From Solanum dulcamara (Eukaryota > Streptophyta > Magnoliopsida > Solanales > Solanaceae): a DNA stretch of 64,000 nucleotides. Numbering within the stretch: position 1 is the stretch's first letter; every line of letters begins with the position of its first letter. Below are positions 24,622 through 38,975 of the stretch, piece after piece. The DNA is taken from positions 50,611,001 to 50,675,000 of the forward strand of contig NC_077243.1 in assembly GCF_947179165.1 (NCBI RefSeq), written 5' to 3'. The notes beneath the pieces are model-generated. The model did no database searches. It was not told the DNA's origin and saw only the letters and a list, made by a program, of their open reading frames with translations. The position numbers were made by a program, and so were the translations under genes.

Positions 24622-26769
24622 TTTCATGCCCTGAGTCTACACCCTAGGTGTGGTTGGGACTCAAAAATATTGCTGGTCCCAAGTGAATCCTTGGCCTGCC
24701 TAACTATTCAGTGGGAGACTTAATCTCATATACAATAGTTTAACAAGATGGGAATGCAAAGTGTAAAAATATCACTTCTCAAATATAAGTCTAAAATACT
24801 CTAAAATATATGAAATGAATAAACTTTTAAAACATCAATAATGAAATACTGGACTGACTCTCCACACTCTCTTTGAAGCCTCTAAAATACTATAGATAGG
24901 AATCAAAAAATGCCCACGGCTACCTCAAAAGAACTAATAATATAGAATAAATGAACTAAAGAAAAGAGTTCCTCCGAAAGCAAGGAGGTCTCATCAAAAG
25001 CTGGAGAAACATGATCTTTAATAATGTGCATGTTGAGGATCTTTAACACCTATACCTGCATCATAAACTGATGCAGCATCGAAAGACGTCAATACTTGGA
25101 ATGTATGATATGTAAAATAGATGAAGGAAATATACTCATAGAATATTAACTGAAATAAAGGCTGGTATAACTGACTGAAAGTAAATCATGCAAGTGTAAT
25201 GAAAACTTCAAAACTTTACAATAAAAATATGACCATAGATGCAACTCATAAAAACATACTTTTTCTCTTCTTAGAGAGTTTCTCTAACCAACAACCATTA
25301 CTATGATCCTCATGATGATACAATGTACTGCTCACGTTGCCAGATCCTTCCATTACCTTACCGGGATAAGGGATACAAATTTAACTCATGGATCCATATA
25401 GAAGTTCTTATCAGGCCGAACCAATGACACAGACCTATCCTACATTGGCTACATAGTTTACGAGGTTTGAGTTATCTAAACTCTTATCCAGATTGGTGCT
25501 CAATACTACTCCCAAAATCATGCATTAGTGTCATATATTAATGTGAGTAAAATACTCAAAATATATCTCTTTAAGTCTCATTGAACATAAGTCAATCTAA
25601 CTCAACTCTTTCTCAAACTCATGTATTCTCTTTAAAATAGTGATACTTTATCAATCTCAGGAAATGCATTTAAAATAACCCTTGTTTCTCAAACTCTTTT
25701 TCAAGATAACTTAATGCACAAATGCTTTAGTTTACTCAAACGCTGAAAATCATGCATAATTTAAAGCAAAGTTTAACTTCTCAACTAATGCAGAGTACAT
25801 AGGAGGAATAATCATGAACAAAAACTCAAGTAAAATAAGAATTTCCATAAGGAGGAACCTATACTCAATAATAATAATAAGTCAATACTAAAAATATGAT
25901 AGGACGAATGTTATCCCAATTCAAGAACACAAGAAACTCGGGTTTAAACCCTGGACTAAATTCTTACTGACTGAATTTAGATGTAGGGCATGTTGACAAA
26001 CTTTTTCCAACACTTTGAGTAGCCTTACATACTTGGAAGAATGATGTTATTGGAAAAACTTGAAGAACTCAAAGAAGGTGCTTGAACCGTAGCTTTTTTT
26101 GCTCTCCAATCCTTTCTCTAATTCTTTGAATTGATTATGAGGGAAAAGGCTCGCATGGTACTAATAAGTGACTCAATTTAGTCTCAAAATGTCAGGGTTT
26201 TGACTTGAAAATGGTGGGAAAAAGATGGAATTACCCTTCATTTAACCTGACAAGGGTTGTCTACGGGGAACTCCTACGGACCATAGAAGTTTCTACGGGC
26301 CATAGGAGCCCTTTTGTAGAAACTTGGCACACTAAAGAAGCTCACTAGAATCGCAAAGTTTGTGTCGATGGATCCCTTCTACGGATCGTAGACCCTCCTA
26401 CGTGTCGTGGACCTTTCTCATAAAAGTATTTAGAGTGGGGTCTTCAGTACTTGGTTTGTGGGACCTCCTACAATTCGTATACCCTTCTACTGATCATAGG
26501 GGCCCTTGTTATGTTCACTTTGAAAAAACAAGTCACAAGGCTTGGTGTACTGGTTGGGATGGTCCTTAGAAGTATCTATGATTCATAAAATTGATCCGTG
26601 GCTTCACCCTCAAGTGAAAGTAGCTAAGGATTCCTTCCACGAGCCCACCTACGGTCCGGAAACTTCTATGGCCGTAGGTGCCATCCGTAAAAAGACATAG
26701 GAAGTAAGAATCTCAACTTCTCTTTGGTCTTTTGGACTTATCTAAGTTAGAATATTTTGGGATATTACA
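24622..26769 (-). repeat. 3' LTR of X
   Basis: 2148 bp. It matches 58231-60187 over long blocks, e.g. TAAAAATATCACTTCTCAAA and CAAGGAGGTCTCA. Near 26265-26690 it has several dyads of the type TACGG-N-CCGTAG. Confidence 0.82.
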
Positions 26770-29700
26770 ATATCCTACCCTTGAGATTATTAGTCCTCTA
26801 ATGATGACCAGGCAAAAACATTTTCACGAGGCACAAATGCAAGGAAGAATTTAAATACTCAAACACTCAAGAAAACACTAAATTTGAGATGCGGAAAGGA
26901 GTATTACCTTCAACATCAACACTAGGAGAAATTAATGTATGAGGGTATTTAGCTTTCATATCCTCTTCGGCTTCCCATTCTTCAACAAACTAATTCCTCC
27001 TCAAAACTTTGACTAAAGCAACCTCTTTGGTTCTCAACTTGTCAACCTAACGGTCAAGAATCTAAACTAGTATCTCCTCACAAGACAAGCTATCTTTCAC
27101 ACCAATGCTCATTGTAGGAACTATGAGCGAAGGATCTCTTAAGCACTTCTTAAGCGTAGAAATGTGAAATATTTAATGAAAAACCGCTAACTCTAATGGT
27201 AGCTTCAACTTATAAGCTACATTACCAACTCTCTTTGTAATCTAGTAGGGACCAATGTAATGGGGACTGCGCTTCCCTTTCTTCCAAAATCTCATAACAC
27301 CCTTCATGGTTGAAACCTTAAAATATACCCAATCGTTCACCTCAAACTCTAAATCTATTCTCCTAACATCAGTGTAGGACTTTTGATGACTTTTTGGGTT
27401 TTCAACCTCTCTTTGATGATCTTAACCTTCTCCATAGCCTAATGAACCAAGTATGGCCTTATTAACTCAGCATCACCAACTTTGAACCAACTAATTGTTG
27501 ATTTATATCTCTTCCTATAAAGATCCTCATAAGGAGCCATCTAACTACTTGAGTGATAATTATTATTGTAGGCAAACTCTATAAGAGGTAAGTGGTCTTC
27601 CCAACTACCTTTAAAATCAATGACACAAGTTCTTAACATGTCCTATAGAGTCTGAATAGTATGCTTTTCCCGACCATCTATCTGAGGATGGAATGCAGTA
27701 CTAAGATTCACCTTCGAACCTAGACCTTTCTAAAATGACTTTCAAAACTGAGAGGTGAACTAAGCTTCTCTATATGAAATAATGGACAAAGGAACTCCAT
27801 GAAGTCTGACTATATCACTATTATATAAGCTGACGTAATCCTCAATTGAATTTGTAATCTTAATCAGAAAGAAGTGGATGGATTTAGTCATTTAGTCTAC
27901 AATCACCCAAATCAAATTATGCTGTCGATAAAAACGCAATAAGCTTGTAATAAAATCCATATTGATCATCTCTCATTTATTTTCTAGAATTTTATATTCA
28001 GAGCTACACCACAAGTCCTTTGATGTTCAAGTTTGACTTGTTGACAATTTAGACACTTAGAAATAAAGTTCTTAATAACTCTCTTCATGCCACTCCACTA
28101 ATAGACTTCTATAAAATCATGGTAGATATTTGTGGAACCTGGATGAATTAAATATTTAGAGTTATGGGCCTCTTTTAGGACTCTAGTTCATCAACATTCA
28201 GAACATACAATCTAGTTTGATATCTCAACACACCATCTTCCCCTTGTGAAAAAGCCATCACTTTCTGCTTATGAACATCTTTCTTTAACTGAAGGAGGAT
28301 GGGGTCTTGATCTTGCTTTTCCTTCACTTGTACCACTAGTTATGATTCATCCCTATTCTGAACAATGACACCACCCTCATTTAAGTCCATAAGATGGAGT
28401 CCTAAATGTGCAAGTCTATGCACTTCCTTAGCCAACTCCTTCCTTTCCCTCGACATGAGAAGTACTCCCCATGGATAACCTGCTAAGAGCATCAATAACA
28501 ATATTAGCTTTACCAGGGTGATAGAGAATGCTTATGTTATAATCTTTCAGTAACTTAATCCATCTCCTCTGCCTCAAGTTTAGATATTTCTGACTGAAGA
28601 CATATTAAAGACTCTTATGGTCAGTGAACACATCTACATGCATACCATAGAGATAGTCACACCATATGTTCAAAGCAAATACCATTGCCGCCAACTCAAG
28701 ATCATGACTCAAGTAGTTTCTCTCATGGATTTTAAGCTGTGTGGAGGAATATGCTATAAAATTACCTTTCTGCATCAACACACAACCTAGTCTAACTCTT
28801 CATGCATCACAGTAAATAACAAAACCATCTATTCCGTCGGGTTGGACAACACTGGAATAGTAGTTAATCTAGTTTTCAACTATTGAAAGATTTTCTCACA
28901 AGCTTTAGACCATTGAAACTTAGTCTTCTTCTAGGTCAACTTTTTCAATGGAGATGATATGGATGAGAAACCTTCTACAAACCTTCTGTAATAACTGTCC
29001 AAACCAAAGAAACTCTTTATATCAGTCAGGGATGTGGGTCTGGGCCAATTCTTTACTACCTCAATCTTTTGCGAATCAACTCAAATACCTTTACCAAAAA
29101 TAATGTGGACTAGGAATGCCATAGATACAATCCAAAACTCATACTAAAAAAACTTAGCATATAACTCTCGATCCTTGAGAGTCTGGAGAATAATTCTGAG
29201 ATGGTCGACATGCTCTTCCTTATTTGTAGTGTAGATTAGGATGTCATCTATGAACATGGTAACAAACGTGTCTATATACTTATTAAACACTCTATTCATG
29301 AGATCCATGAATGCTGCAGGAGAGTTAGTCAAACCAAAGGACATAACAAGGAACTCATAGTGACAATCATAGGTTCTAAAGGTTGTCTTTAGAATGTCAC
29401 TTTCTCTTACTTTCAACTGATGATAGCCTGATATGAGGTCTATCTTAGAGAAACAAGTGACACCCTAAAAATAGTCGAACATATCATCGATTATGAGAAG
29501 ATGGTACTTATTCTTCATGCTGACCTTGTTTATTGGATGGTAGGAGAAACACATTGTTAAGGAACCATCTTTTTTTCGTACGAAAAGGATAAGAGCTCCC
29601 CAAGGTGAGACACTCGACCTAATAAAACCCTTATCAAAAAGATTTTTCAATTGCTCTTTTAACTATTTCAGTACGGTTGGAGTCATTCTATAAGGCAGAA

Positions 29701-30527
29701 TAAACATAGGTTAAATATTAGGAAGATCATCTATTCTAAAGTCTATCTCCTTATTGGGAGGGACTCCAGGTACGGCATCAGGAAAGACTTTTGGAAACTC
29801 ATTCATGACTAGAACTGACTAAACTAACTTTCTGGTCTTAAGGTATGAAATAAAATGACCCTCAGGCACTATTGGACAATCCTTACACTCTTTAACTAGC
29901 TTATTTAAAAACTGAAATCTGACAACTCAAGTTCTACAATCAACTGAGGCATAATAAGTATAAAGCCAATCTATGCCTACAATGACATTAGAATCTACCA
30001 TCTTAAACAACTGAGTCGGTTATGGCTTCTTTATAATAGATGGAAAGTGTACAATCTATACAAATTCTATTAGCTAGAATGGACTCAACAATAAGAGTAA
30101 AAACACAGAAGGGATCTAGAAGACATTCAGGATGAATCCCAAACCTCATGGCAATATATGGAGTCACAAAGGATAAATTGGCACTTTGATAAAGTAAGGC
30201 ATAAATTTCCATAGAAAAGATTTAGTCATATAAGTGACAACGTCTGGCGAGTTCTCTTAATCTTAATGACTAGCCATGGCATACAGATGATTTGAACATT
30301 TGCCTATCCATGAAGTAGTACCCCTTCGGGCAACTCTACCTAATGGTGCTGCTGTTGAAGAATGGGCCTTGATGCCCTCTATACTTTACTTTTCCATCGG
30401 AAAATATCTGATATAATGACCCATATCCCATACATGTAGCATCTACTAGTGTCATCTCGACACTCCCTATAATATTCCTCAAAATGCTCACAAGTACCTT
30501 AAGAATGCCTTGAGAATAGGCCGCTCA
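26770..30527 (-). pseudogene. X pol remnant (zinc knuckle, protease, RT, RNase H, integrase, chromodomain)
   Basis: Reading on the minus strand from 30527: a zinc-knuckle remnant (about 30500-30290), a protease remnant (about 30250-29860, LSFVTPYIAMRF), and RT (29720-28990) with [40 protein letters not shown] and the intact active-site block FIDDILIY. RNase H (about 28870-28560), integrase with HHCC finger and core (28190-27330) and a chromodomain-like tail (27320-26930) follow. Many stops break it. The longest intact piece, 29416-29144, covers RT palm and thumb. Confidence 0.8.
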
Positions 30528-32626
30528 TGTAATGCATTATCCTTAATCCTTTTGGAAAATACGATTCAGAATATTGATCAGGGGGTCAAGACCTATAGGA
30601 GAATAGTTTCGGTGGATTTTTAGGATCCATAGATTGAAAGATAGATTTTTCAAGGAACTGCGCAAATCAGTAAGGTGCACGACAAGTCCGCGTCGTGGAC
30701 CTGGCGATGATTTTCTAGCCAAATTTAGTTTTTAGCAAGGGCATTTTAGACTTTTCTCTAATTATTAGCTAATGAACCTAGATGTTTTTAGGACCTAATT
30801 CAACTCTATAAATTAACCTAAACCTCTAATTCTATTCATTCTTATATAATTCACCTACTCAAATATTTCTCTCTCTACAAAAGACTCTCAAGGACTCCAT
30901 TGAAGACTTCACGTAAATTCACTCAAGCTCTCCATCAAAACTCTCAAGTTCTTCCAAACTATTTGATGTTGTCACTTAAGGTATGTGAGTATTGATTCAT
31001 GGATTCTTTCATCCATGAAGCCCAATTAATTCTTCAAGATTTTCTATCAAATTAAAGTATGGTATTTTATGGGTTTTATGATCTCTATTCCTATTGCATG
31101 AATTATGATTCAAAGTATGATCATGAGTCTATTTTGATATAAATTGATGGTTATTGCATTAAATTGAAGAGTTGTTACATGAATTTTCCTATTTTGATTT
31201 CTAGGGTTCATGATGTAAAATATGAGTATTTTCAATTATACTTTCTAATGATATTATCTATATAAATTATGTATGGGCTGAAAGAAAGTTTATGATCATT
31301 CATGTTTTCAAGTCAATTTCATGATTTTCAAATTAATTGATCATGCATTCATGTCTTACCCTAATTTCATGTATAAGCTATGATTATGAATTTCCAAATA
31401 TGAATTATGATTATGTATTTCAATTATGATCATGGACTATAAGTATGTTTAGAATGATGATTTTCATGCAAATTATAGAAAGGGTGACTTAGGAACCTAG
31501 GTGGTGACCTAAGGCCTAACTATATGAATTATGCAAGTATGATTTGTAATGGGGAAGGACAATACCCGCATTGCACTTATGTTATGAAAATGAGCTACTC
31601 TATGATTTTCAAACCTATGATCATGACTATGATATATGTCAATTATGATTTCTATGCTATATATATTCCATGGGATTTGACTTAGCACCGAGGGAACTTG
31701 AGGTGAGGGTCCTACCAAAAGCCCCAGTAGCAACCTCATGTCTCTTGAACTATGTGCCACAGTAGGAACAAAGGAATTAGAGGCGAATACCCAAATTTCT
31801 AAGAGGTAAGTATCTGAGTCTAAGAACTAGGGGTGAGTACCCGGTTCATATAACCTCTTAGTGGATCCACTTAGGCATGTAGAAGTCTACCTTGGCAAGT
31901 AGTCTTTCCCTTTCCTCCGGTGTAGGGATACCATTGGGATTCCATGGTATAGCTCACATGGTTTTATTGTCGGTTATGATTCCTATCCCATATATGTATG
32001 GTCCTTTTCATGTTCTAAATAACTAATCCTATCTTTTACTTTATATGATACTCTTATGGTTTATTGTGCATTGATCCTTTTAAAGACTACTTATGATTTT
32101 TACTACTTCTCCTATCATGCTATCTAAAATGGCCATTTGTACAAACATGGTTTTCTATGCATTGCATTGCCTACATACTTAGTACATTCCAACGTACTAA
32201 TGCATACTTTTTGCCTACATTGTCTCATAATGTAGGGGTTGAGGTTGAAGATCATATTCGTCCACGTGACTAGTTAAGCTTTTCTATCCGGCGGTATTTA
32301 TGGTGAGTCCTCATTTATCAGGGACTAGTCATCGAGTTGGTTATTATTTCAAAGACTTTTTGTTATATTTTATATTGAGGGTGAGCTAGGGACATGTCTT
32401 AGCCCCCGCCCATATTCATGAGTAGAGGCATCTAGTCGGACAAATGTTTCGAGTCTATGTTGTCATGTGACATTCTTCATTTACTATTCATGGTTTAGAC
32501 TTTCTTATGATATTTCCGCTTTTACTTTACCTTATGCATGCTTATGATATATACAAAAGGCTTGGTTGGAGCCCTTTGGGGTTCTGATCGCCGTGTTACG
32601 ACTAGGCTCTAGGTTGGATTGTGAAA
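30528..32626 (+). mobile_element. Solo LTR (S) inside X
   Basis: It starts TGTAATGCATTATCC and ends GGTTGGATTGTGAAA. Its last 150 bp (GGCTTGGTTGGAGCCCTTTGGGGTTCTGATCGCCGTGTT in part) closely match the ends of the Z-type LTRs, and its central part has the same ATGATTTTCA/ATTATGATT-rich character. No internal region or second LTR is present. Target duplication is not clear, so the left edge is approximate. Confidence 0.65.
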
Positions 32627-33127
32627 CTCCCCTAGATGGAGTCAACCACACTTACCACAAGGTGGCTTTCGCGAAGAACCTTGAGGCACACTTCCTTGCT
32701 ACTGTGAAACCTGAACTCTAAAGTTCTGGTTACTCTATGACCTCTGATCATTCTTGTTGTTTGGCGCCAGGGCACTTGCTGATGATGGTGCATAGCTAGA
32801 AGACCTCTTCTGAAAAAATGACCAGTTTCCATTACCATTCTTCTGGTGACTAGGCTTATGTCATGCCAAATTTTCTCTTTTACTCTATTTCTCCTCTATA
32901 TCCATCTTCTTATCCTCATCAACCTATTGTGAATAAATCATCAGTCTGGAAATGTTCATGTTTGAAATCAACAAAGTGGCCTTGCACTCTTTTTTCACAT
33001 GCTTGCCCAATTTGGAGACAAACTTTCTCTTCTTCGATCTCACATTAGGACCCATCTCTGGAGCAAAACTGGAATACTAAATGAATTTAAGCCTGTACTC
33101 CTTCACTGTTAACCCCTCATGCTTCAG
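32627..33127 (-). pseudogene. X gag C-terminal remnant
   Basis: A minus-strand gag linker/RNA-binding part lies between a solo LTR and element Z. It fits the gap between the zinc-knuckle piece left of 30528 and the gag core at 46555. No intact frame. Confidence 0.6.
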
Positions 33128-33786
33128 TGTAAGACCGCGTAAGATGAAAAATCAAACGAAAGGAAAATTTTAAAAGATTTTGAACTGACTCAAGCCTATG
33201 AGTCAGTCTACAACTCGTATAAGGGAGTTGTAGTGCAGGTCTGAAATCCTGTAACTATGAAACTCCCAGAACCTCTTCTATGACTCGATAGGATGAGTCG
33301 TAGAGAGGATTACAACTTATAAAGGTGAGTCGTACGCAAACTTTAAAGACTTGTTTTTCTCAAGGTTATTGAGTACCTGTAGGACGAATGAAGTTTAGTC
33401 TTGTAGACCTGAGAACGAGTCATGTCTGTTCAGAGACTCAAATTTTAGGTCTTTCATAGGGCCTGTAGGATGAGTCATTCCTGCAACTCATGACTGCCTT
33501 TATGAATCGTAGAGTGCCACTCGTAGACCCTTTTGACTTAGATTATTGAGGGGTAGTTTAGTGTTTTCCTACATTCTACCAATGTATTTGGACATTTTTA
33601 AGGGCTAGATTCATTAAGTATTATGTCCTAAATACTCCTAAACTCTTTTACTCCCACATTATTTCCCCAAACAAATTCTAGACTTCTCTCCCAAAGTTCC
33701 TCAAGAGTTCATCAAGCTTTGGTTAGGGTTTCTTCAATATCAAGCCTCCTTTCTCAAATTCAAGTCCAATTTCAATCAAGGTATAT

Positions 33787-36700
33787 AGATAACATTCAAT
33801 TACACATCTCAAAAGAGAAATAGAAGATCGTTATAAGTATATTTTACCCAACTAAGAGTAAGGGTTGAACCCACAGAGAATAGGTTGAAACAAGTTCTAT
33901 TAGCTATCATTATTCATTCATAGTTGCTACTTCCCAATAATAAACTTGCATAAAATAAAAGAGTGTGTGTGTGTGTGGGGGGGGGGGGTTATGATTTAAG
34001 AACAAACAACAAAGTAATAACAAGTAAACAAGATTTAGGTTATAAATAATATGAAGACTAGACTTGGATGGTGTTCCCCATGACTTGTAAATTAATAGGC
34101 TAATCTTATTCATGATGTCGTTCAATGTATTGCCTACAAAATCTAGCGAGTTGGGTAATATCTAATTTACCTTTTGGTACTTCTTAGACGTATCTTATTT
34201 ATCTCCTTTCGATCTCAGAATATATATTTTACTAACCCTTACCTTGGATCCCAGAGTACTATCTCCTCCGGTCTTAAGTAACTTAGACGAAGTTTATCCC
34301 TTCTTTCGAAGCCAGACTCTTCGAATTTCTATGGTGAAGTCTTTTCCTAATCACTATCTCCCTTCCAGGAAAGCAATGAATATGGGAAAGTTATTAATAC
34401 GTTCACTCACTAATAAAGACTTTTGAATGAATAAATCACAATACATGCAAAGACAATTTATAAATATCAATCCTACGTTTGCCTATTCTAGTTAAGTCCT
34501 CATGGTTCCCACAACCCTCGTTGTGGGTTTAGCCTTGCATAATTATGATGAATAGCTCAATGAAAAATGAATGATACATGAATTAGAAGGCTTATAAATA
34601 ACAATGCACCAAACTCACAATTTAAGAATAAGATTTAGAATTAAATCACCAAAACTAGAACTCGAAGAATCTAGGTTGTGTGTTCTTGTTCCAAATCTAT
34701 CTAGTTGCGTGCGGATGATGAACCAATGGAGTTTTAGTCATGTAATGTAGCTTCTAAAAAGTAGGAAAAGTGTCTAAAAAGTGCGTCTCCAAGTCCCCTT
34801 AAAAACCTAGAATAAAATAGGATATTTATAGAAGTTGAAATCTAATTCTAAACAAACTAGGAAACCAAAGTCTTGTTGGGGTCGGATTGTTTTGTATGGG
34901 CACTACCACGGCTCGTGGTGGTGTTCCTTTGAATTTTGTGGCTGGAAAAACCACCACGGCATCCTCCACGTCCAGTGGTGAGCACCACGGCCAGTGGACA
35001 TGTTTGTGGAGTTTGCCTTAGCCATTTTGATGGCTTTTTCTTAGTGGCTGCCTTCTTCACGGATGGAAGCTCCCCTTCACGGCCAGTGGTGTGCACCAAG
35101 GATTTTGAAGGATCTCTTTGTGTTAACCCTTTGTCCAAATATGTAACTTTCACTTCCATACATCCAAACCAAGGTCCTTCAATGCGCGGTGAACTTCGTT
35201 CTTTGATTTCTCCTTTCAAGTCATCCTAAAACCTCACCAAGATCAAGTCAATTTAGCACTTCTTGAATATTTTTTTTCCTTGTGATCTCTCCTCAACACC
35301 AAGCTACCAACTAACTCCAACATCAATCAAATCTCCATATAAACTAAGTCAAAGATAATCAACCCAAGCATACTTCAATTTCCCTCAAAATTAACCAAAA
35401 GCACATATCAAACTAACAAAATGTTCTTGAGAACTTACAATAATTTTATGTTTTGAGCGTCGTAAATGTCGTATTATGGTGATACATCAGCATCTCAAAT
35501 TATGATTATTTCTTGTACTCAAGCAATAATAAAATATCAAACCAAATGACATGCAAATACAAGTAACTCATAGGAAACATATAGCAACCCTATAACATCA
35601 ACCTCATGCCCAACTTCACTTGATGCACTCATGCTCTAACTAATATTGCAAGGCTTACTTCATGAAATTGTACTATCCATATCTTAACCAAATCAATGCA
35701 AATAGTCATAGACCAGTCAATGTAGCTACCAAACAACACAATCACAATGCCCTACTATAAAAATGTCTCTTACATAGTGTATATAAGCAAAACAGAGACT
35801 GAAACAAGATTACTCGCACTCTCAAAAGAAGTTCAAACAATGCAAAAGTAAATACCATAGGATTTTCCTTATTTTCAACACTTCAACTCTTGAATAACCT
35901 TTTTAGGATCACAATAGGACCTTTTAAGCTTGTAACGTAGGCTCGGGTTTAGGTAGGATGCATTTAGGATAAAAGTGACTACTTTTCCCCTCCAAACGCT
36001 ACTTTGGCTTAGCTACTTAGTTTTTCAGCCCCCCAAACTCTTGTTGTTCCCTTATTTCCTTATCCATTGTTCTTGGGAGTGATTTCCTCTTTTGTTCAAT
36101 CTTATTCTTCTCTTTATGACTCATTTTTATTCTTTTTTCTTTTTTACTTGTGGCCACAACTCATAATTTTCTTTTTTTCTCATTCCACCATTCATTTCAT
36201 ACCCTAACTTCTCTACTTTCCTCATGGTAGCCACCCTCAACTTAGGCTTTCAGCCTGGGTTGAAGTACATAATCACCTAGGAGGCACCAGGGCTAAGATA
36301 AAGGTTCACAAAATTGATTCTCCTTATAATAGCCACCCTCAACTTAGGCTTTTGGCCTAAGTTGAGGTACACCTTATCCTTGGAGGGACCAGGGCCAAAA
36401 CAAAGATTCTCAAATAGTAAGGGAAGGTAAATTTTGATTAATCAATGAAAAGGTCCATTAAAGCTCAAACTTTTGGTTCAAAGGGTATAATTTCGTTTGG
36501 TTGGTTAAATTTAGGCTAAGTGACTCATTACCAACAAAGGACTATGATCCTGTCCTAATCCAGCTGTCCAATTATTTTAGTGAGACTAACCAGGCCAGTT
36601 CTAGCTTACAAATGCATCAATCAAACTACACAAATTTAGATCACCCACACACGGCACTGATCCTATGCTATTTAGCACTAATAAACACAGTCATAATTAT

Positions 36701-38975
36701 AAAATCACCATGTACAATGTTACAAAGATCCTAGCAAATCAATTATCACATTTGAGATACAATCACATAATCATTTACAAATTTTTGAATAGGGGCCAAT
36801 TTTTTTCCCACAAACTTTCTACAAACTCCTATAGATACTTGCATTCACACCCAGTTCTACTAGATAATACACCTTCAGAAAAAAGAAACATGACAAAAAA
36901 AACTCCAAAGGGTTTCAGGATACCCCACTCCCAACTAAAAGTTGTGCATTGTGCCCAATGCACTCAAAAACTCCAAACTTAAATACAAGGGAAGTGATCA
37001 TACCTGCGATGCCCTAGGCATCAATAGTAGGTTACCTGACTACTTAGACTTCATCAAGTATCCACATGGTTTGCCTCTCATGAAGCGCTTGATTTAGTAT
37101 CGCGGCCCGACATAATGTACTTGATTACTCAGACTTCATCAATTTTTCATATGAGCCCTGTACTAACCACAAACAAAAATAAAAAATAAATAGTAAAACT
37201 AGGAAATAGAACTACTAACTAAATTAGCAACTAATAGAATATTTCAATGCTGTATTCCCCAGCAACAATGACATTTTGATAACTCTCAATTATATCTCTC
37301 AAAAGAGATATAGACAAGCGTTTGCAGTATATTTTACATAAATAAGAGTCGGGGTCGAACCCAGAGAGAGTCGGTTGAAACAAGTTCTATTAGCTATCAC
37401 TATTCAGTCGTAGTTGCTACTTTCCAAAAATAAACTTGCATAAAGTAAAAGTGGAGGGGAGGGGTTGTTTATGATTTAAGAACAAATGACAAAATAATAA
37501 AAAGTATACAAGATTTAGGTTGTAAACAATATGAATAGTATACTAGTATAGAGTTCCCCATGACTTGTAAGTTAATAGGCTAATCTTATTCATGATATCG
37601 TTCAATGTATTACCTACAAAATTAGCGAGTTGGGTAACATCTAATTCATATCTCAGTCCTTCTTAGACGTATCTCATTCATATCCTTTTGATCTCAGAAT
37701 GTATACTTTACTAACCCTCACCCTGTATCCTAGAGTACTATCTCCTCCCGGTCTCAAGTAACTTAGATAAAGTTTATCCCTTCTTTTGAATCCAGACTCT
37801 TTGAATTTCTCTTGTGGAGTCTTTTTCTAATCACTACCTCCCTCTCTGGAAAGCAATGAATATGGACAAGTTCTTAATGCGTGAACTCACTAAGAAAGAA
37901 TTTTGAATAAGAAAATCACAATACATGCAAAAATAATTCACAAATATCAATCCTACGTGTGCCTATTCTAGTTAAGTCATCATGGTTCTCACAATCCTAG
38001 TTGTGGGTTTATCCTTGCATAATTATGATGAATAACTTAATAAAAAATGAATGAAACATGTATTATAAGGCTTACAAATAAAAATGAGCCAAACTCACAA
38101 TTTAAGAATAAGATTTAGAATGAAATCACCAAAACTAGAACTCGAAGAATCTAGGTTGTGTATTCTTCTTTCAAATCTGTCTTATTGCATGTGGATGATG
38201 ATCCAATGGAGTTTTGGTTGTGTAATTTATCCTATAAATAGTATGAAAAGTGTATAAAAAGTGCATCTCCAAGTCCCCTTAAACCTAGAACAAAATAGGG
38301 TATTTATAGAAGTTGAAATCTAATCCTAAACAAACTGGAAACCAAAGTCTTGTTGGGCTCGGATTGCTCTGGATGGTCACCACCACGGATAGTGGTGGTT
38401 TTGCTTCATTTTCCTTGGCATTTTGTTGCTGGAGAACCCACCACATCATCCTCCATGGCTAGTGGTGAGCACCACTGCCCGTGGTGATGTCCGTGGAGTT
38501 TGCCTTAGCCGTTTTGATGGCTTTTGGTTGGTGGCTGCCTTCTTCACGGATAGAAGCTCCCCTTCACGGACAGTGGTGTGAACCACAGACCTTGAAGGGT
38601 CTCATGGTATTCAACCTTGGTCCAAGAATGCATCTTTCACCTCCATACATCCAAACCAAGGTCCTTCAATGCACGGTGAAGTTCATTCTTTGATTTCTCC
38701 TTTCAAGTCGTCCTAAAACTTCACCAAGATCAAGTCAATTTAGCACTTCTTGAATATTTTTATTTCTTTTTGATATATCCTCAACTCCAAGATTCCAAAT
38801 TGCTCCAATATCAATCAAATCTCCACATAAACTAAGCCAAAGATCATCAACCCAAGCGCACTTCAATTTTTTTGAAAATTAACCAAAAGCACATATCAAA
38901 CTAACAAACTGTGCTTGAGAACTTACAATTATTCCATGTTTTGAGCATTGTAAATATCGTATTTTAGTGAAACAT
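33787..38975 (-). mobile_element. LARD-like non-coding LTR element W (5.2 kb)
   Basis: LTRs 33787-35486 (1700 bp) and 37277-38974 (1698 bp) are strongly similar. The 5-bp duplication TATAT lies at 33782-33786 and 38976-38980. The orientation call is based on a minus-strand primer-site-like ATGTCATTGTTGCTGGGGAA beside the right LTR (37253-37274). The 1.8-kb interior has no retroviral domain. ORFs of 97-120 codons in the LTRs read GC-rich CCACCACGG/AGTGGTG repeats and are not conserved intact between the two LTRs. Confidence 0.8.
36228..36430. repeat. Tandem hairpin-bearing duplication inside W
   Basis: Two copies of about 100 bp each have TAGCCACCCTCAACTTAGGC followed by its near-inverse (GCCTAAGTTGA), making a stem-loop, then a GGAGG(C/G)ACCAGGGC block. 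Confidence 0.65.

Noticed and set aside
34857..35229. Overlapping ORFs of 120 and 97 codons on opposite strands
   Set aside because: They lie wholly in the left LTR of W. The right LTR copy has different breaks, and the composition reflects CCACCACGG-type repeats.
36660..36982. 105-codon plus-strand ORF
   Set aside because: It lies in the non-coding interior of W, with low-complexity Asn/Ser/His content and no recognisable domain.
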